Positions 39,342-47,898 are shown, numbered from the stretch's first letter. The stretch is 64,000 nucleotides of DNA from Pseudomonas paraeruginosa PA7 (GCF_000017205.1 NC_009656.1:3786001-3850000); one strand, 5' to 3'. Numbers and translations: made by a program. The notes: generated by a model not told the origin, from the sequence alone.

Positions 39342-41114
39342 TTAGTAAGTCCGAACCTTGGGTTCGAATGCCGGAACGGTCTTCGGCGCGAAGTTGACGG
39401 AACGCTTGGATACGCGCTTCTCACCCGGGAAGTACAGGGTGTGGCACAGCCAGTTCTCGTCGTCGCGCTCCTCGAAGTCTTCACGGGCGTGGGCGCCACG
39501 GGACTCCTTGCGGTGCTCGGCCGCGATCGCGGTGGCCTCGGCCACCTCGAGGAGGTTTTGCAGTTCCAGCGCTTCGATGCGCGCGGTGTTGAATGCCTGG
39601 CTCTTGTCGTTGATCTTGACGTTGGCGATACGCTCGCGCAGGTCGGCCAGCTGGGCAATGCCCTTCTGCATGTACTCGCCGGTGCGGAACACACCGAAGT
39701 AGTTCTGCATGCAGCTTTGCAGCTCGCGCTTGAGCGGAGCGACTTCTTCGCCGCTGGTGCGCTCGTTCACGCCGTTCAGGCGCTTGAAGGAGGCCTCCAG
39801 GTCGCTCTCGGAGGCGCCACGGGCGTCGATGCCCTCTTTCAGCGCTTTCTCCAGGTGCAGACCGGCGGCACGGCCGAACACCACCAGGTCGAGCAGCGAG
39901 TTGCCGCCCAGGCGGTTGGCGCCGTGCACCGATACGCAGGCCACTTCGCCCACGGCGAACAGGCCTTCGACGATCTGGTCGTTGCCGTTGGCGTCCTGGG
40001 TGATGGCCTGGCCATGGATGTTGGTGGCAACGCCGCCCATCATGTAGTGGCAGGTCGGGATCACCGGGATCGGCGCGACGACCGGGTCGACGTGGGCGAA
40101 GGTCTTGGACAGTTCGCAGATGCCGGGCAGGCGGCTGTGCAGGACTTCCTCGCCGAGGTGGTCGAGCTTCAGCAGCACGTGGTCCTTGTTCGGGCCCACG
40201 CCGTTGCCGGCCAGGACTTCCTTGACCATGGAGCGGGCGACCACGTCGCGACCGGCCAGGTCCTTCGCGTTCGGCGCGTAGCGCTCCATGAAGCGCTCGC
40301 CATGGGCGTTGATCAGGTAGCCACCCTCGCCGCGGCAGCCCTCGGTGACCAGCACACCGGCGCCGGCGATGCCGGTCGGGTGGAACTGCCACATCTCGAT
40401 GTCCTGCACCGGCACACCGGCGCGCAGGGCCATGCCCACGCCGTCACCGGTGTTGATCAGGGCGTTGGTGGTAGAGGCGTAGATGCGGCCGGCGCCGCCG
40501 GTGGCCAGGACCACGGCCTTGGAACGGATGTAGACGGTCTCGCCGGTCTCGATGCAGATGGCGATGATGCCGACCACCGCGCCGTCCTGGTTCTTCACCA
40601 GGTCGACCGCGTACCACTCGTTGAGGAACGAGGTGCCGTTCTTCAGGTTGGCCTGGTACAGGGTGTGCAGCAGCGCGTGACCGGTACGGTCGGCGGCGGC
40701 GCAGGTACGGGCGGCCTGGCCACCCTTGCCGAAGTCCTTGGATTGGCCGCCGAACGGACGCTGGTAGATGCGGCCGGTTTCGGTACGGGAGAACGGCAGG
40801 CCCATGTGCTCGAGTTCGAACACGGCCTCGGGGCCGACGGAGCACATGTATTCGATCGCGTCCTGGTCACCGATGTAGTCGGAGCCCTTGACGGTGTCGT
40901 ACATGTGCCAGCGCCAATCGTCGTTCGGGTCGGCCGAGGCGATGGCGCAGGTGATGCCGCCCTGTGCGGATACGGTGTGGGAACGGGTCGGGAAGACCTT
41001 GGTCACCACGGCGGTCTTGTGGCCACCCTGGGCCAGTTGCAGCGCGGCGCGCATGCCGGCGCCACCGCCACCGACGATGATGGCGTCAAAGGAAAGTGTA
41101 CGAATGCTAGCCAT
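39342..41114 (-). CDS. sdhA: Succinate dehydrogenase flavoprotein subunit
   Basis: A 590-residue flavoprotein that oxidises succinate to fumarate. The FAD-binding motif is [20 protein letters not shown], the histidine that binds FAD covalently lies in [15 protein letters not shown], and substrate and catalytic residues are in [18 protein letters not shown]-terminal [19 protein letters not shown] is typical. It lies 3 nt after sdhD and 11 nt before sdhB. Confidence 0.98.
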   Translation of the reverse strand: MASIRTLSFDAIIVGGGGAGMRAALQLAQGGHKTAVVTKVFPTRSHTVSAQGGITCAIASADPNDDWRWHMYDTVKGSDYIGDQDAIEYMCSVGPEAVFELEHMGLPFSRTETGRIYQRPFGGQSKDFGKGGQAARTCAAADRTGHALLHTLYQANLKNGTSFLNEWYAVDLVKNQDGAVVGIIAICIETGETVYIRSKAVVLATGGAGRIYASTTNALINTGDGVGMALRAGVPVQDIEMWQFHPTGIAGAGVLVTEGCRGEGGYLINAHGERFMERYAPNAKDLAGRDVVARSMVKEVLAGNGVGPNKDHVLLKLDHLGEEVLHSRLPGICELSKTFAHVDPVVAPIPVIPTCHYMMGGVATNIHGQAITQDANGNDQIVEGLFAVGEVACVSVHGANRLGGNSLLDLVVFGRAAGLHLEKALKEGIDARGASESDLEASFKRLNGVNERTSGEEVAPLKRELQSCMQNYFGVFRTGEYMQKGIAQLADLRERIANVKINDKSQAFNTARIEALELQNLLEVAEATAIAAEHRKESRGAHAREDFEERDDENWLCHTLYFPGEKRVSKRSVNFAPKTVPAFEPKVRTY

Positions 41115-41117
41115 GGA

Positions 41118-41486
41118 TCACATACCCCAAAGAATCTGCACACCCCAGACGAAGAATGCGAACATCGCCATGCCGCAGACCGCCTGGAAGAGGAAACGCA
41201 CGACTGTCGCCGCCTTGCCGAGAGCCATCGGAGTCAGGTAGTCGGTGGAGATGGTCCACATACCGACCCACGCATGGACGCTCAGGGCAACCAGGGTCAA
41301 CAGGCTGAAGATGCGCATCCAGCCCTGCGAGAACAGGCCGTGCCAGTCCGCGTAGGAAATGTTCGGGTGAGCAATGAGGTAGCCCAGCAGGAAAATGACA
41401 TAAGCCGCGAGAACGACCGCGGAAACGCGCTGTGCCATCCAGTCGTAGAGGCCCGAGCGCGAGAAGTTTGTGACGTTAGTTACCAT
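41118..41486 (-). CDS. sdhD: Succinate dehydrogenase membrane anchor SdhD
   Basis: A 122-residue inner-membrane subunit with three hydrophobic segments. It starts MVTNVTNFSRSGLYDWMAQR; the preceding in-frame ATG two codons earlier is an alternative. LSVHAWVGMWTISTDYL carries the haem-side histidine and tyrosine near the quinone site. Its start overlaps the sdhC stop by 7 nt. Confidence 0.96.
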   Translation of the reverse strand: MVTNVTNFSRSGLYDWMAQRVSAVVLAAYVIFLLGYLIAHPNISYADWHGLFSQGWMRIFSLLTLVALSVHAWVGMWTISTDYLTPMALGKAATVVRFLFQAVCGMAMFAFFVWGVQILWGM

Positions 41487-41866
41487 ACCCATACCCCCGC
41501 CAGAACGATCAGCACCACCGCGATGGCGATGACGATTTTGGAGCCACGCTTACCGCCTTCCAGCGTCTCACCGACGCCAGCGTCCATGACCAGGTGGCGA
41601 ATACCGGCCACCAGGTGGTACAGCAGCGCAGACAGCAGGCCCCAGATCACCAGCTTGGCCAGAGGACTGGTCAGGCACGCCTTCACCTGCTCGAAGCCTT
41701 CTTCCGACCTCAGCGACTTGTCGAGCGCGAACAGCAGCACGGCAATACCGAGGAACAGGATGACGCCAGAGATACGGTGGAGAATGGACGTGTAAGCGGT
41801 GACAGGGAGTTTGATGGTCCTTAGGTCTAGGTTTACAGGTCGTTTGCTATTCACGGCTTTTTTCAC
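41480..41866 (-). CDS. sdhC: Succinate dehydrogenase cytochrome b556 subunit SdhC
   Basis: A 128-residue, three-helix membrane subunit that begins at a GTG codon (41864-41866). TSILHRISGVILFLG carries the quinone-site signature, and LVAGIRHLVMDAG contains the haem histidine. It is the first gene of sdhCDAB. A good sigma-70 promoter lies about 120 bp upstream. Confidence 0.96.
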   Translation of the reverse strand: MKKAVNSKRPVNLDLRTIKLPVTAYTSILHRISGVILFLGIAVLLFALDKSLRSEEGFEQVKACLTSPLAKLVIWGLLSALLYHLVAGIRHLVMDAGVGETLEGGKRGSKIVIAIAVVLIVLAGVWVW

Positions 41867-41986
41867 ACTGAGAGCCCTAACGAACAGGGCTAGTTGTCGG
41901 GAAGTGCACTTGTCAGGTACCCATCACCAGGGAGTGGCGACCGTCTATGAAAGCGGGCCAGGAATACCCCTTGCGGTCGGACGCCG

Positions 41987-42015
41987 AGTATAGACAGTTA
42001 GGCTACTAATGACAA
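41987..42015 (-). promoter_or_regulatory. Sigma-70 promoter of sdhCDAB
   Basis: On the minus strand TTGTCA (42010-42015) is spaced by exactly 17 bp from TATACT (41987-41992). It points at sdhC with a leader of about 115 nt. Confidence 0.75.
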
Positions 42016-42048
42016 CGAAAACACCCATCGCCAAATGGTTGATTGCGG

Positions 42049-42064
42049 GCCTTTTATAAAAGGC
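42049..42064. promoter_or_regulatory. 16-bp palindrome in the sdhC-gltA spacer
   Basis: GCCTTTTATAAAAGGC is perfectly symmetric. It lies 34 bp upstream of the sdhC -35 box and 66 bp upstream of the gltA -35 box, between the two divergent promoters. It may be an operator for both. No regulator can be named. Confidence 0.5.
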
Positions 42065-42130
42065 GTAAATAGCCCCCTTTTTCTGCGAAAACCCCGCAAC
42101 GAAAGGCTCTACGGCATGGATTCGCGCAAA

Positions 42131-42158
42131 TTGACTTTCGAATTTATCCCTCTATAGT
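42131..42158 (+). promoter_or_regulatory. Sigma-70 promoter of gltA
   Basis: TTGACT (42131-42136) is spaced by 16 bp from TATAGT (42153-42158). An AGGAGG ribosome-binding site follows at 42204-42209, before the ATG at 42215. Confidence 0.75.
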
Positions 42159-42214
42159 GGTGCGGGCCCTGCGTGGGGGGTACTGATGATTTCAAGCATA
42201 AATAGGAGGCCATC

Positions 42215-43501
42215 ATGGCTGACAAAAAAGCGCAGTTGATCATCGAGGGCTCAGCCCCCGTCGAACTGCCCGTCCTATCCGGTACCATGGGTCCCGATGT
42301 AGTGGATGTACGGGGCCTCACCGCCACGGGCCACTTCACCTTCGATCCTGGCTTCATGTCGACCGCCTCCTGCGAGTCGAAGATCACCTATATCGACGGC
42401 GACAAAGGCGTCCTCCTCCATCGCGGCTACCCCATCGAGCAACTGGCCGAGAAGTCCGACTACCTGGAAACCTGCTACCTGCTGCTGAACGGCGAACTGC
42501 CCACCGCCGCGCAGAAGGAACAGTTCGTCGGCACCATCAAGAACCACACCATGGTTCACGAGCAACTGAAGACCTTCTTCAACGGCTTCCGCCGCGACGC
42601 CCACCCGATGGCCGTGATGTGCGGCGTGATCGGCGCCCTCTCCGCCTTCTACCACGACTCCCTGGACATCAATAACCCGAAGCATCGGGAAGTCTCCGCG
42701 CATCGCCTGATCGCCAAGATGCCGACCATCGCCGCCATGGTCTACAAGTACTCCAAGGGCGAGCCGATGATGTATCCGCGTAACGACCTGAACTACGCGG
42801 AAAACTTCCTCCACATGATGTTCAACACCCCTTGCGAGACCAAGCCGATCAGCCCGGTGCTGGCCAAGGCCATGGACCGCATCTTCATCCTCCATGCCGA
42901 CCACGAGCAGAACGCCTCCACTTCCACGGTGCGCCTGGCCGGTTCCTCCGGCGCCAACCCGTTCGCCTGCATCGCCTCCGGCATCGCCGCCCTCTGGGGC
43001 CCGGCCCACGGTGGGGCGAACGAAGCGGTACTGCGCATGCTCGACGAGATCGGCGATGTCTCCAACATCGAGAAATTCGTCGACAAGGCCAAGGACAAGA
43101 ACGATCCGTTCAAGCTCATGGGCTTCGGCCACCGCGTCTACAAGAACTTCGACCCGCGCGCCAAGGTCATGAAGCAGACCTGCGACGAAGTCCTCCAGGA
43201 GCTGGGCATCAACGACCCGCAGCTGGAACTGGCGATGAAGCTGGAAGAAATCGCCCGCCACGACCCCTACTTCGTGGAACGCAACCTGTACCCGAACGTC
43301 GACTTCTATTCGGGAATCATCCTCAAGGCAATCGGCATCCCGACCAGCATGTTCACCGTGATCTTCGCCCTGGCGCGCACCGTCGGCTGGATCTCGCACT
43401 GGCAGGAAATGCTCTCCGGCCCCTACAAGATCGGCCGTCCGCGCCAGCTCTACACTGGCCAGACCCAGCGCGACTTCACCGCCCTCAAGGATCGTGGCTG
43501 A
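42215..43501 (+). CDS. gltA: Citrate synthase (type II)
   Basis: A 428-residue TCA-cycle entry enzyme that condenses acetyl-CoA and oxaloacetate. Catalytic histidines are in [20 protein letters not shown] and [16 protein letters not shown], and the catalytic aspartate is in PNVDFYSGI. The long N-terminal beta domain marks the hexameric, NADH-sensitive gram-negative type. It is monocistronic with its own promoter and terminator. It is the last chromosomal gene before the integrated element. Confidence 0.98.
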   Translation: MADKKAQLIIEGSAPVELPVLSGTMGPDVVDVRGLTATGHFTFDPGFMSTASCESKITYIDGDKGVLLHRGYPIEQLAEKSDYLETCYLLLNGELPTAAQKEQFVGTIKNHTMVHEQLKTFFNGFRRDAHPMAVMCGVIGALSAFYHDSLDINNPKHREVSAHRLIAKMPTIAAMVYKYSKGEPMMYPRNDLNYAENFLHMMFNTPCETKPISPVLAKAMDRIFILHADHEQNASTSTVRLAGSSGANPFACIASGIAALWGPAHGGANEAVLRMLDEIGDVSNIEKFVDKAKDKNDPFKLMGFGHRVYKNFDPRAKVMKQTCDEVLQELGINDPQLELAMKLEEIARHDPYFVERNLYPNVDFYSGIILKAIGIPTSMFTVIFALARTVGWISHWQEMLSGPYKIGRPRQLYTGQTQRDFTALKDRG

Positions 43502-43516
43502 ACCCGGCCCCCGACG

Positions 43517-43544
43517 AAAAAGGCTGCTTCGGCAGCCTTTTCAT
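43517..43544 (+). terminator. Terminator of gltA, adjoining the likely element boundary
   Basis: Stem AAAGGCTGC/GCAGCCTTT with loop TTCG is followed by TTTTCAT (43538-43544, overlapping the stem's T run), 15 nt after the gltA stop. The trailing TTTTCAT is close to the 8-bp TTTTTCAT core reported for Tn4371-family attachment sites. Confidence 0.85.
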
Positions 43545-43906
43545 TGCCCCGGAGAAAGCCTCCGACGGGCACAAAAAAGGGCCTGTGTCAAGCTCTTGGC
43601 GAAAATCGCCAAGAGGCCGAAAGCCTAAACGAGACAGGGAGTTAGCTCTACTTCGTGTCGCTTTTTGAGGCTGCGGCTGTGTGGACTAGGAGCCACATGG
43701 GAGCGTCACGGTAGAGGGCCAAGTCGTGCTGCATCGGGGACGATCGCCAGCAGACGGCAGGTATGCAGCACGATCATAGCCCACTCTGTCGCCATCCTCC
43801 AGAACGACGAACGCCCAGCGTCGGGCTGCGCGTTTGAGGGGATGACCGCCGGCTGGATTGAGCATCGTCAGCCGGCTTCGATGCCACGGCCTTGCTCACC
43901 ACCCCG
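43545..43906. other. Non-coding element-end region
   Basis: About 360 bp without a credible gene, between the gltA terminator and the DUF2274 remnant. It contains a perfect 10-bp hairpin CTCTTGGCGA/TCGCCAAGAG with an AAA loop (43593-43615). This is probably the terminal non-coding end of the mobile element, possibly with integrase- or excisionase-binding sites. An open frame from 43665 continues into the helicase gene but shows no ribosome-binding site or coding character. Confidence 0.5.
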
Positions 43907-43932
43907 TCTACTGCCTCTTTCTACTGCCTCCT
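43907..43932. repeat. 13-bp tandem repeat, two copies
   Basis: TCTACTGCCTCTT is followed directly by TCTACTGCCTCCT, 12/13 identical. It lies at the end of the DUF2274 remnant and includes its stop codon. Confidence 0.7.
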
Positions 43933-43976
43933 GCAATGAAGGCTTCGAGCATGTACGGGATCAGCGTCCCAGTACC
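43908..43976 (-). pseudogene. Decayed 3' end of a second DUF2274 gene
   Basis: On the minus strand these bases read GTGTLIPYMLEAFIAGGSRK and a stop. The intact DUF2274 protein beside trbI has TLIPHMLEAFMAGDRG at the same place. At DNA level 43932-43968 matches 46439-46475 at 34 of 37 bases. Upstream of this the reading frame is disrupted (a 2-nt length difference against the intact gene), and no start is present. It is therefore a remnant. It implies either duplication of the element's end when the helicase cassette was inserted, or the leftover end of an earlier related element. Confidence 0.7.
43932..43968. repeat. 37-bp direct repeat, left copy (DUF2274 remnant)
   Basis: 34/37 identical to 46439-46475 and in the same orientation, 2507 bp apart. 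Together the two copies bracket the helicase/Zn-protein cassette. Confidence 0.8.
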
Positions 43977-44051
43977 GAACCTCTGAGTACGTGGGCCACT
44001 CCTGGCGAAGGCTTGGCGGGTCGGTTGGCAGCAACATTGACACTCTATCTG

Positions 44052-44081
44052 TCGTTTGGTATCGTTTGGCATCAAATGGTG
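44052..44081. promoter_or_regulatory. 10-bp tandem repeats over the helicase start region
   Basis: TCGTTTGGTA and TCGTTTGGCA are adjacent (9/10 identical), and a third imperfect unit TCAAATGGTG follows. The 10-bp period places them on one face of the helix. They overlap the expected leader and ribosome-binding region of the helicase gene, whose product has an N-terminal DNA-binding helix-turn-helix. Autoregulation is a plausible inference. Confidence 0.45.
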
Positions 44082-44087
44082 AATAAC

Positions 44088-46118
44088 ATGACAGAATCTG
44101 ATGGCTGGCTCTCCCTTGAGGAGACCGCGACCTACCTGGGAATGGGCAAAACGGCGCTGTATGCGATGGCGCGCGAGGGCCGGATTCCGGCGCGGAAGAT
44201 CGGCAAAAAATGGATCTTCGAGAAGAGCGGGCTCGACCAATGGGTGCGCACCGCTCGCCCTCTTCAGTCGTTTTTTCTCGACGCTGATTTCAAGATCGAC
44301 GGGAACGACCATCTTCGCGACCCGCAACGCGAGGGTTACTTGCGCACCTACGAGTTCTTCCGCGCAGGAAAGAACAAGGCAATCCTCCAGATTCCCGTCG
44401 GGTGCGGTAAGACCGGCTTGGCATCCTTGCTTCCGTTCGGAATTTCGGAAGGCAGGGTCATCGTCATCGCGCCAAACCTAACCATCAAGGATGGTCTCTA
44501 CGAGGCGATGGACATCACCAACCGTCAGAAATGCTTCTGGCGGAAATCCGGCGTACTAAGCACTGACCAGATGCTGTCTGGACCACTCGCCTGTACGCTT
44601 GACAGCGGCAACCTCTCGATCGCGGCGAAGTCCCATATCGTTATTACGAACGTCCACCAACTTGCGACCAACGTGGACAAATGGCTGACCCAGTTCCCTG
44701 ATGACTTTTTCGACATGATCATCGTCGATGAAGCTCACCACAGTGCTGCTGCCAGTTGGCAGAAAGTCATCGAGCGTTTCCCGAAGGCCAAGGTCGTGCT
44801 TCTGACGGCAACTCCATTCCGAAGCGATCGCCAGGAACTCGATGGCGAACTGGTGTTCCGGTACCCATTCAGGAACGCCACTCTGAAAGGTTATATCAAG
44901 CGCCTTAAGGCGAGCTACGTCGCCCCCTCGACCATTGAACTCGGCTTCTCCGATGCTGGCGGAAAGACGTACACATTGGAAGAAGTTCTGAAGCTGAAGG
45001 AGGAGGAATGGTTCAGCCGCGGTGTTGCGCTTGCCAGGCTGTGCAACAAGCACATCGTCGACAGCAGCTTGCAGAAGCTTGAGGAACTCCGTCAAAGCGG
45101 AACGCAGCACCAGTTGATCGCAGTCGCATGCTCCATCAACCACGCGCGGGAGATTCGTTCGCTGTACCAAGAACGCGGCTTCAATGCCGATGTTATCCAT
45201 AGCAAACAGACGGAGGATGAGCAGGCGGCCATTCTTGCCGCGCTGCGCAACGGCTCGCTCGACTGCATCATCCAGGTGCAGATGCTGGGCGAGGGGTTCG
45301 ACCATCCGAAATTGAGCGTAGCGGCGATTTTCCGCCCGTTTCGATCGCTAGCCCCCTACATCCAATTTGTCGGGCGCATCATGCGAGTCGTGGTCCAGAA
45401 CGATCCGGGGCACCCTGACAACATCGGCCATATAGTCACTCACTTGGGCATGAACCTTGATGCGCGCTTGAAGGAATTCAAGCAATTCGAGAACGATGAC
45501 CAGGCATTCTGGGACAAGGTTATTGGTGGCGATGAACCTGAGGTGCCGCAGGCGGTGCTCGACGGTACCACGCGGCTCCGCGCGGGTGATCAGGTTGTCG
45601 TTCATGGTGAGGTCGTCGATTCTTTGTGGGAAGAGGACTTCACGTCGGTTGAGGACACGCAGATCGTTGCAGATCTCCGCGAGCGTCTAAAGCTCCTCGG
45701 CCTCGACGACAGCAAGGCTGAGGAGATGGTTCGACTCGCACAGCAATCTCCCGTGCGCAAGAACTCGCCCACTGCACCTTTCATGGTTCAGCCCCAGCGG
45801 GAGTGGGAAGAAGCCAGGAAACGGATGCAGGAGCAGGCCAAGCGCTTGGCAAACGTGCTGCTAAACCATGTTGAACTCAAGCAGACCGGCAACGAAATGG
45901 TCTACAAATACAAGACCTTGAAGCTCACCGGAAGAAATAACTACATCTGCGCGCTGATGATGGTGAACAAAGAGATGGAAAAGCGCCTGGGAAAAGAAAG
46001 GCAGCAGGCGACAACTGAAGAATTCCGCTCCGTTCTCGATAATCTGGATGACCTGTTGCAGGTGCTCGTGCGGCGCGTGCACAAGGCGAAGGCTGTGTAT
46101 GAAAAAATCGAGTCCTAG
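44088..46118 (+). CDS. SF2 DEAH-box helicase with N-terminal excisionase-type HTH
   Basis: A 676-residue protein if started at ATG 44088, which has GGTGA five bases upstream; ATG 44076 is an alternative. Residues 7-52 (WLSLEETATYLGMGKTALYA to DQWV) are a MerR-like/excisionase helix-turn-helix. A superfamily 2 helicase core follows, with Walker A GCGKT (105-109), DEAH (214-217), TAT (240-242), GEGFDHP (401-407) and QFVGRIMR (426-433), similar to the UvrB/type III restriction Res group. The C-terminal 180 residues or so are not recognised, and no nuclease motif is obvious. GC is visibly lower than in the neighbours (one 60-base line at 44641 is 52 percent). It overlaps a small cysteine-rich gene. 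Function is unknown; a defence or element-maintenance role is inference. Confidence 0.85.
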   Translation: MTESDGWLSLEETATYLGMGKTALYAMAREGRIPARKIGKKWIFEKSGLDQWVRTARPLQSFFLDADFKIDGNDHLRDPQREGYLRTYEFFRAGKNKAILQIPVGCGKTGLASLLPFGISEGRVIVIAPNLTIKDGLYEAMDITNRQKCFWRKSGVLSTDQMLSGPLACTLDSGNLSIAAKSHIVITNVHQLATNVDKWLTQFPDDFFDMIIVDEAHHSAAASWQKVIERFPKAKVVLLTATPFRSDRQELDGELVFRYPFRNATLKGYIKRLKASYVAPSTIELGFSDAGGKTYTLEEVLKLKEEEWFSRGVALARLCNKHIVDSSLQKLEELRQSGTQHQLIAVACSINHAREIRSLYQERGFNADVIHSKQTEDEQAAILAALRNGSLDCIIQVQMLGEGFDHPKLSVAAIFRPFRSLAPYIQFVGRIMRVVVQNDPGHPDNIGHIVTHLGMNLDARLKEFKQFENDDQAFWDKVIGGDEPEVPQAVLDGTTRLRAGDQVVVHGEVVDSLWEEDFTSVEDTQIVADLRERLKLLGLDDSKAEEMVRLAQQSPVRKNSPTAPFMVQPQREWEEARKRMQEQAKRLANVLLNHVELKQTGNEMVYKYKTLKLTGRNNYICALMMVNKEMEKRLGKERQQATTEEFRSVLDNLDDLLQVLVRRVHKAKAVYEKIES

Positions 46119-46350
46119 AGGGCCGACGCCTTCTCTGATTGGAGGAACCAACGGCCGCCCCAAGCGGGCGACCGTTAAACGGCTTAGCCAATGCTACCGC
46201 TGTCACGGCGATCTGGTTATGGGATCGAACTGCATTGAAATCCCAAAACTTGGGCAGGCGTATTCAACCGACCGACGTGTATGCGACGAATGCTTCCAGC
46301 TCATTCTGCGCAAAACAGAGGAGGACTTGGCTGAGATCAGGAAGCTTTAA
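46099..46350 (+). CDS. Small four-cysteine (zinc-ribbon-like) protein
   Basis: An 83-residue basic protein. Its ATG at 46099 lies inside the helicase gene, overlapping its end by 20 nt, with AAGG six bases upstream, so translation is coupled. CYRC (32-35) and CDEC (62-65) form a likely zinc site, with a further Cys45. The N-terminus is rich in Lys and Arg (GRPKRATVKR), and the C-terminus is a short charged helix (RKTEEDLAEIRKL). I do not recognise the family. The tight overlap suggests it partners the helicase, perhaps as a nucleic-acid-binding subunit. Confidence 0.65.
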   Translation: MKKSSPRGPTPSLIGGTNGRPKRATVKRLSQCYRCHGDLVMGSNCIEIPKLGQAYSTDRRVCDECFQLILRKTEEDLAEIRKL

Positions 46351-46399
46351 GCGGGACATTTATCTGCTGCTCCCGCATTGAATGTCGTATTTTCAGGGG

Positions 46400-46624
46400 T
46401 CAAATCGACCTTCCCACCCGCCTGAACCCTCGGTCCCCTGCCATGAAGGCTTCCAGCATGTGCGGGATCAGCGTCGCTGCATCGACCGCTTCGCCATAGG
46501 TTTGCGCATGGAGCTGTGCATAGCGGTCGAGGTCGGCTTTCAGGCTGGCCGGGCAGGCAAAGGTCAGCTTGATGCTTTCGGTCTTGGGCAGCGGCCCCAA
46601 CCGCAACTTCTTGGTCGTGCTCAT
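46400..46624 (-). CDS. DUF2274 protein of the ICE transfer module
   Basis: A 74-residue protein, MSTTKKLRLGPLPKTESIKL at the start and MLEAFMAGDRG near the end, matching DUF2274 proteins found next to trbI in Tn4371-type elements. Its start overlaps the trbI stop by 4 nt, so it is the last gene of the transfer operon. The short basic N-terminus and helical remainder suggest a small DNA-binding or regulatory protein, but no function is established. A decayed second copy of its 3' end lies 2.5 kb away. Confidence 0.8.
   Translation of the reverse strand: MSTTKKLRLGPLPKTESIKLTFACPASLKADLDRYAQLHAQTYGEAVDAATLIPHMLEAFMAGDRGFRRVGRSI
46439..46475. repeat. 37-bp direct repeat, right copy (inside intact DUF2274 gene)
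   Basis: 34/37 identical to 43932-43968, same orientation. It lies in the 3' part of the intact DUF2274 gene. Confidence 0.8.
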
Positions 46625-47898
46625 CGTGAAGTCCCTCGGTTGAAGAACAGCGGCTGGTAGGGCCGCAGCACAAGATCCCGATTGACGATGATGCGAACCG
46701 GCAGGCCCGGCCGCTCGGTCAAGGTGGGCTGGATGTTGAGATTGCGCCGGGTCATCTCCTGGCCGACTTGGTTCACGCTGTCCTGCAAGCTGTCGCGGCC
46801 GGCGATGATGACGTGATCGCCGTCCTGCCGGTTCTCCGGCGCGGCCAGCTCGGCACCGATGCCCAGCAGCGTGGTCAGCGCCGCGCCGGCAAAGATGCGA
46901 TCCCAATGCCAATCGACGCCATCCTCCAGGCCGGCGTAGCCGGCCGGGTCGGTGCCGGCCAAGTTATCGAGCGTCAGCGAGGATGTGTCGGGCAGGATGA
47001 TGCGGTTCCAGACGACTTGAACGCGGCTCTGCCCGTAGCTGACCTGACTGTTGTAGCGCCCGAGGATGCGCGACCCCTGCGGGATCAGCAGGAACTTGCC
47101 CGTGGCCGTGTCATAGACCGGCTCCGTCACCGTGGCGATCACGTCGCCCGGCAGGTCCGACTTGATGCCCGTCACCAGCGCGCCGGCGACCACCGTTCCG
47201 GCCATGACTTGGTACGGCGACGCCGGCAGCGCCAGGTTGCCGGAATTGCGGGTTTCCGTAGAACCGGCTTTCAGGAATGCCTCTTTCTGGTCTTGTCGGT
47301 TCTGCACGGCGGTTGGGTCGGCAGGCTGGGCCGCAGTCGAGGCGGGTCCGGCGGCGAGCGCGTCAAAGGCTGCGAGCGCATTTGCACCACCCGGCGCTGC
47401 CTGCGCTACCGTGGCAGCAGCCTGGCCCTGGCCGCCCGAGCGGAAGAACACCGACGAGGCCGCAGCGGCTTCTGCCTCTTTGCGCAAGGCGTCGTTGGGG
47501 TCGTGGTCAGGGGCCGCGTAGGCGGCGACGGCCGGCTGCTGCGAGTTCACGATGGCCGGGCCGAGATCACCCGGCAGCGGCGGCCCCAGCTCGGGCACGG
47601 ATGTCGGCAAAGGGGGTGGCAGCTTCGAGTAGTCGGCCGGCAGGCCATCCAGCCCTTCGGACTTTGAGACGCGATCGACGTTGTAAAGCTCGGTCTGCTC
47701 GTTGGCGCCGCGCCGCTGCGGTTGCAGCGACCAGATCGTGGCCCCAAGCACGGCGACCGACAGGCCGCCGACGAGGATGGCCAGCGTGCGCCGGTTCAGG
47801 CGCGTGACCGGACGCGGCTGGGCGCGCAGCACCACCGCCTCGGGCGCGACCTTGCCCGCCGAAGGCGCGGCAAGGTCGGGAGTGTCGTCCTGGCTCAT
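46621..47898 (-). CDS. trbI: Conjugal transfer protein TrbI (VirB10-like)
   Basis: A 425-residue type IV secretion component that spans the envelope. A short cytoplasmic N-terminus is followed by one membrane span (about residues 38-58, TLAILVGGLSVAVLGATIW). A Pro-rich periplasmic region leads to the VirB10 beta-barrel domain (ASPYQVMAGTVVAGALVTGI, LLIPQGSRILGRYNSQVSYG). It links inner-membrane ATPases to the outer-membrane pore made with TrbG. It starts 2 nt after trbG. Confidence 0.95.
   Translation of the reverse strand: MSQDDTPDLAAPSAGKVAPEAVVLRAQPRPVTRLNRRTLAILVGGLSVAVLGATIWSLQPQRRGANEQTELYNVDRVSKSEGLDGLPADYSKLPPPLPTSVPELGPPLPGDLGPAIVNSQQPAVAAYAAPDHDPNDALRKEAEAAAASSVFFRSGGQGQAAATVAQAAPGGANALAAFDALAAGPASTAAQPADPTAVQNRQDQKEAFLKAGSTETRNSGNLALPASPYQVMAGTVVAGALVTGIKSDLPGDVIATVTEPVYDTATGKFLLIPQGSRILGRYNSQVSYGQSRVQVVWNRIILPDTSSLTLDNLAGTDPAGYAGLEDGVDWHWDRIFAGAALTTLLGIGAELAAPENRQDGDHVIIAGRDSLQDSVNQVGQEMTRRNLNIQPTLTERPGLPVRIIVNRDLVLRPYQPLFFNRGTSR

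Noticed and set aside
39441..41795. 784-codon open frame antisense to sdhA and its neighbours
   Set aside because: Crosses several sdh genes on the opposite strand; shadow frame.
43665..44087. In-frame extension that would make the helicase 817 residues
   Set aside because: No ribosome-binding site, low coding character, and the HTH domain starts just after the ATG at 44088.
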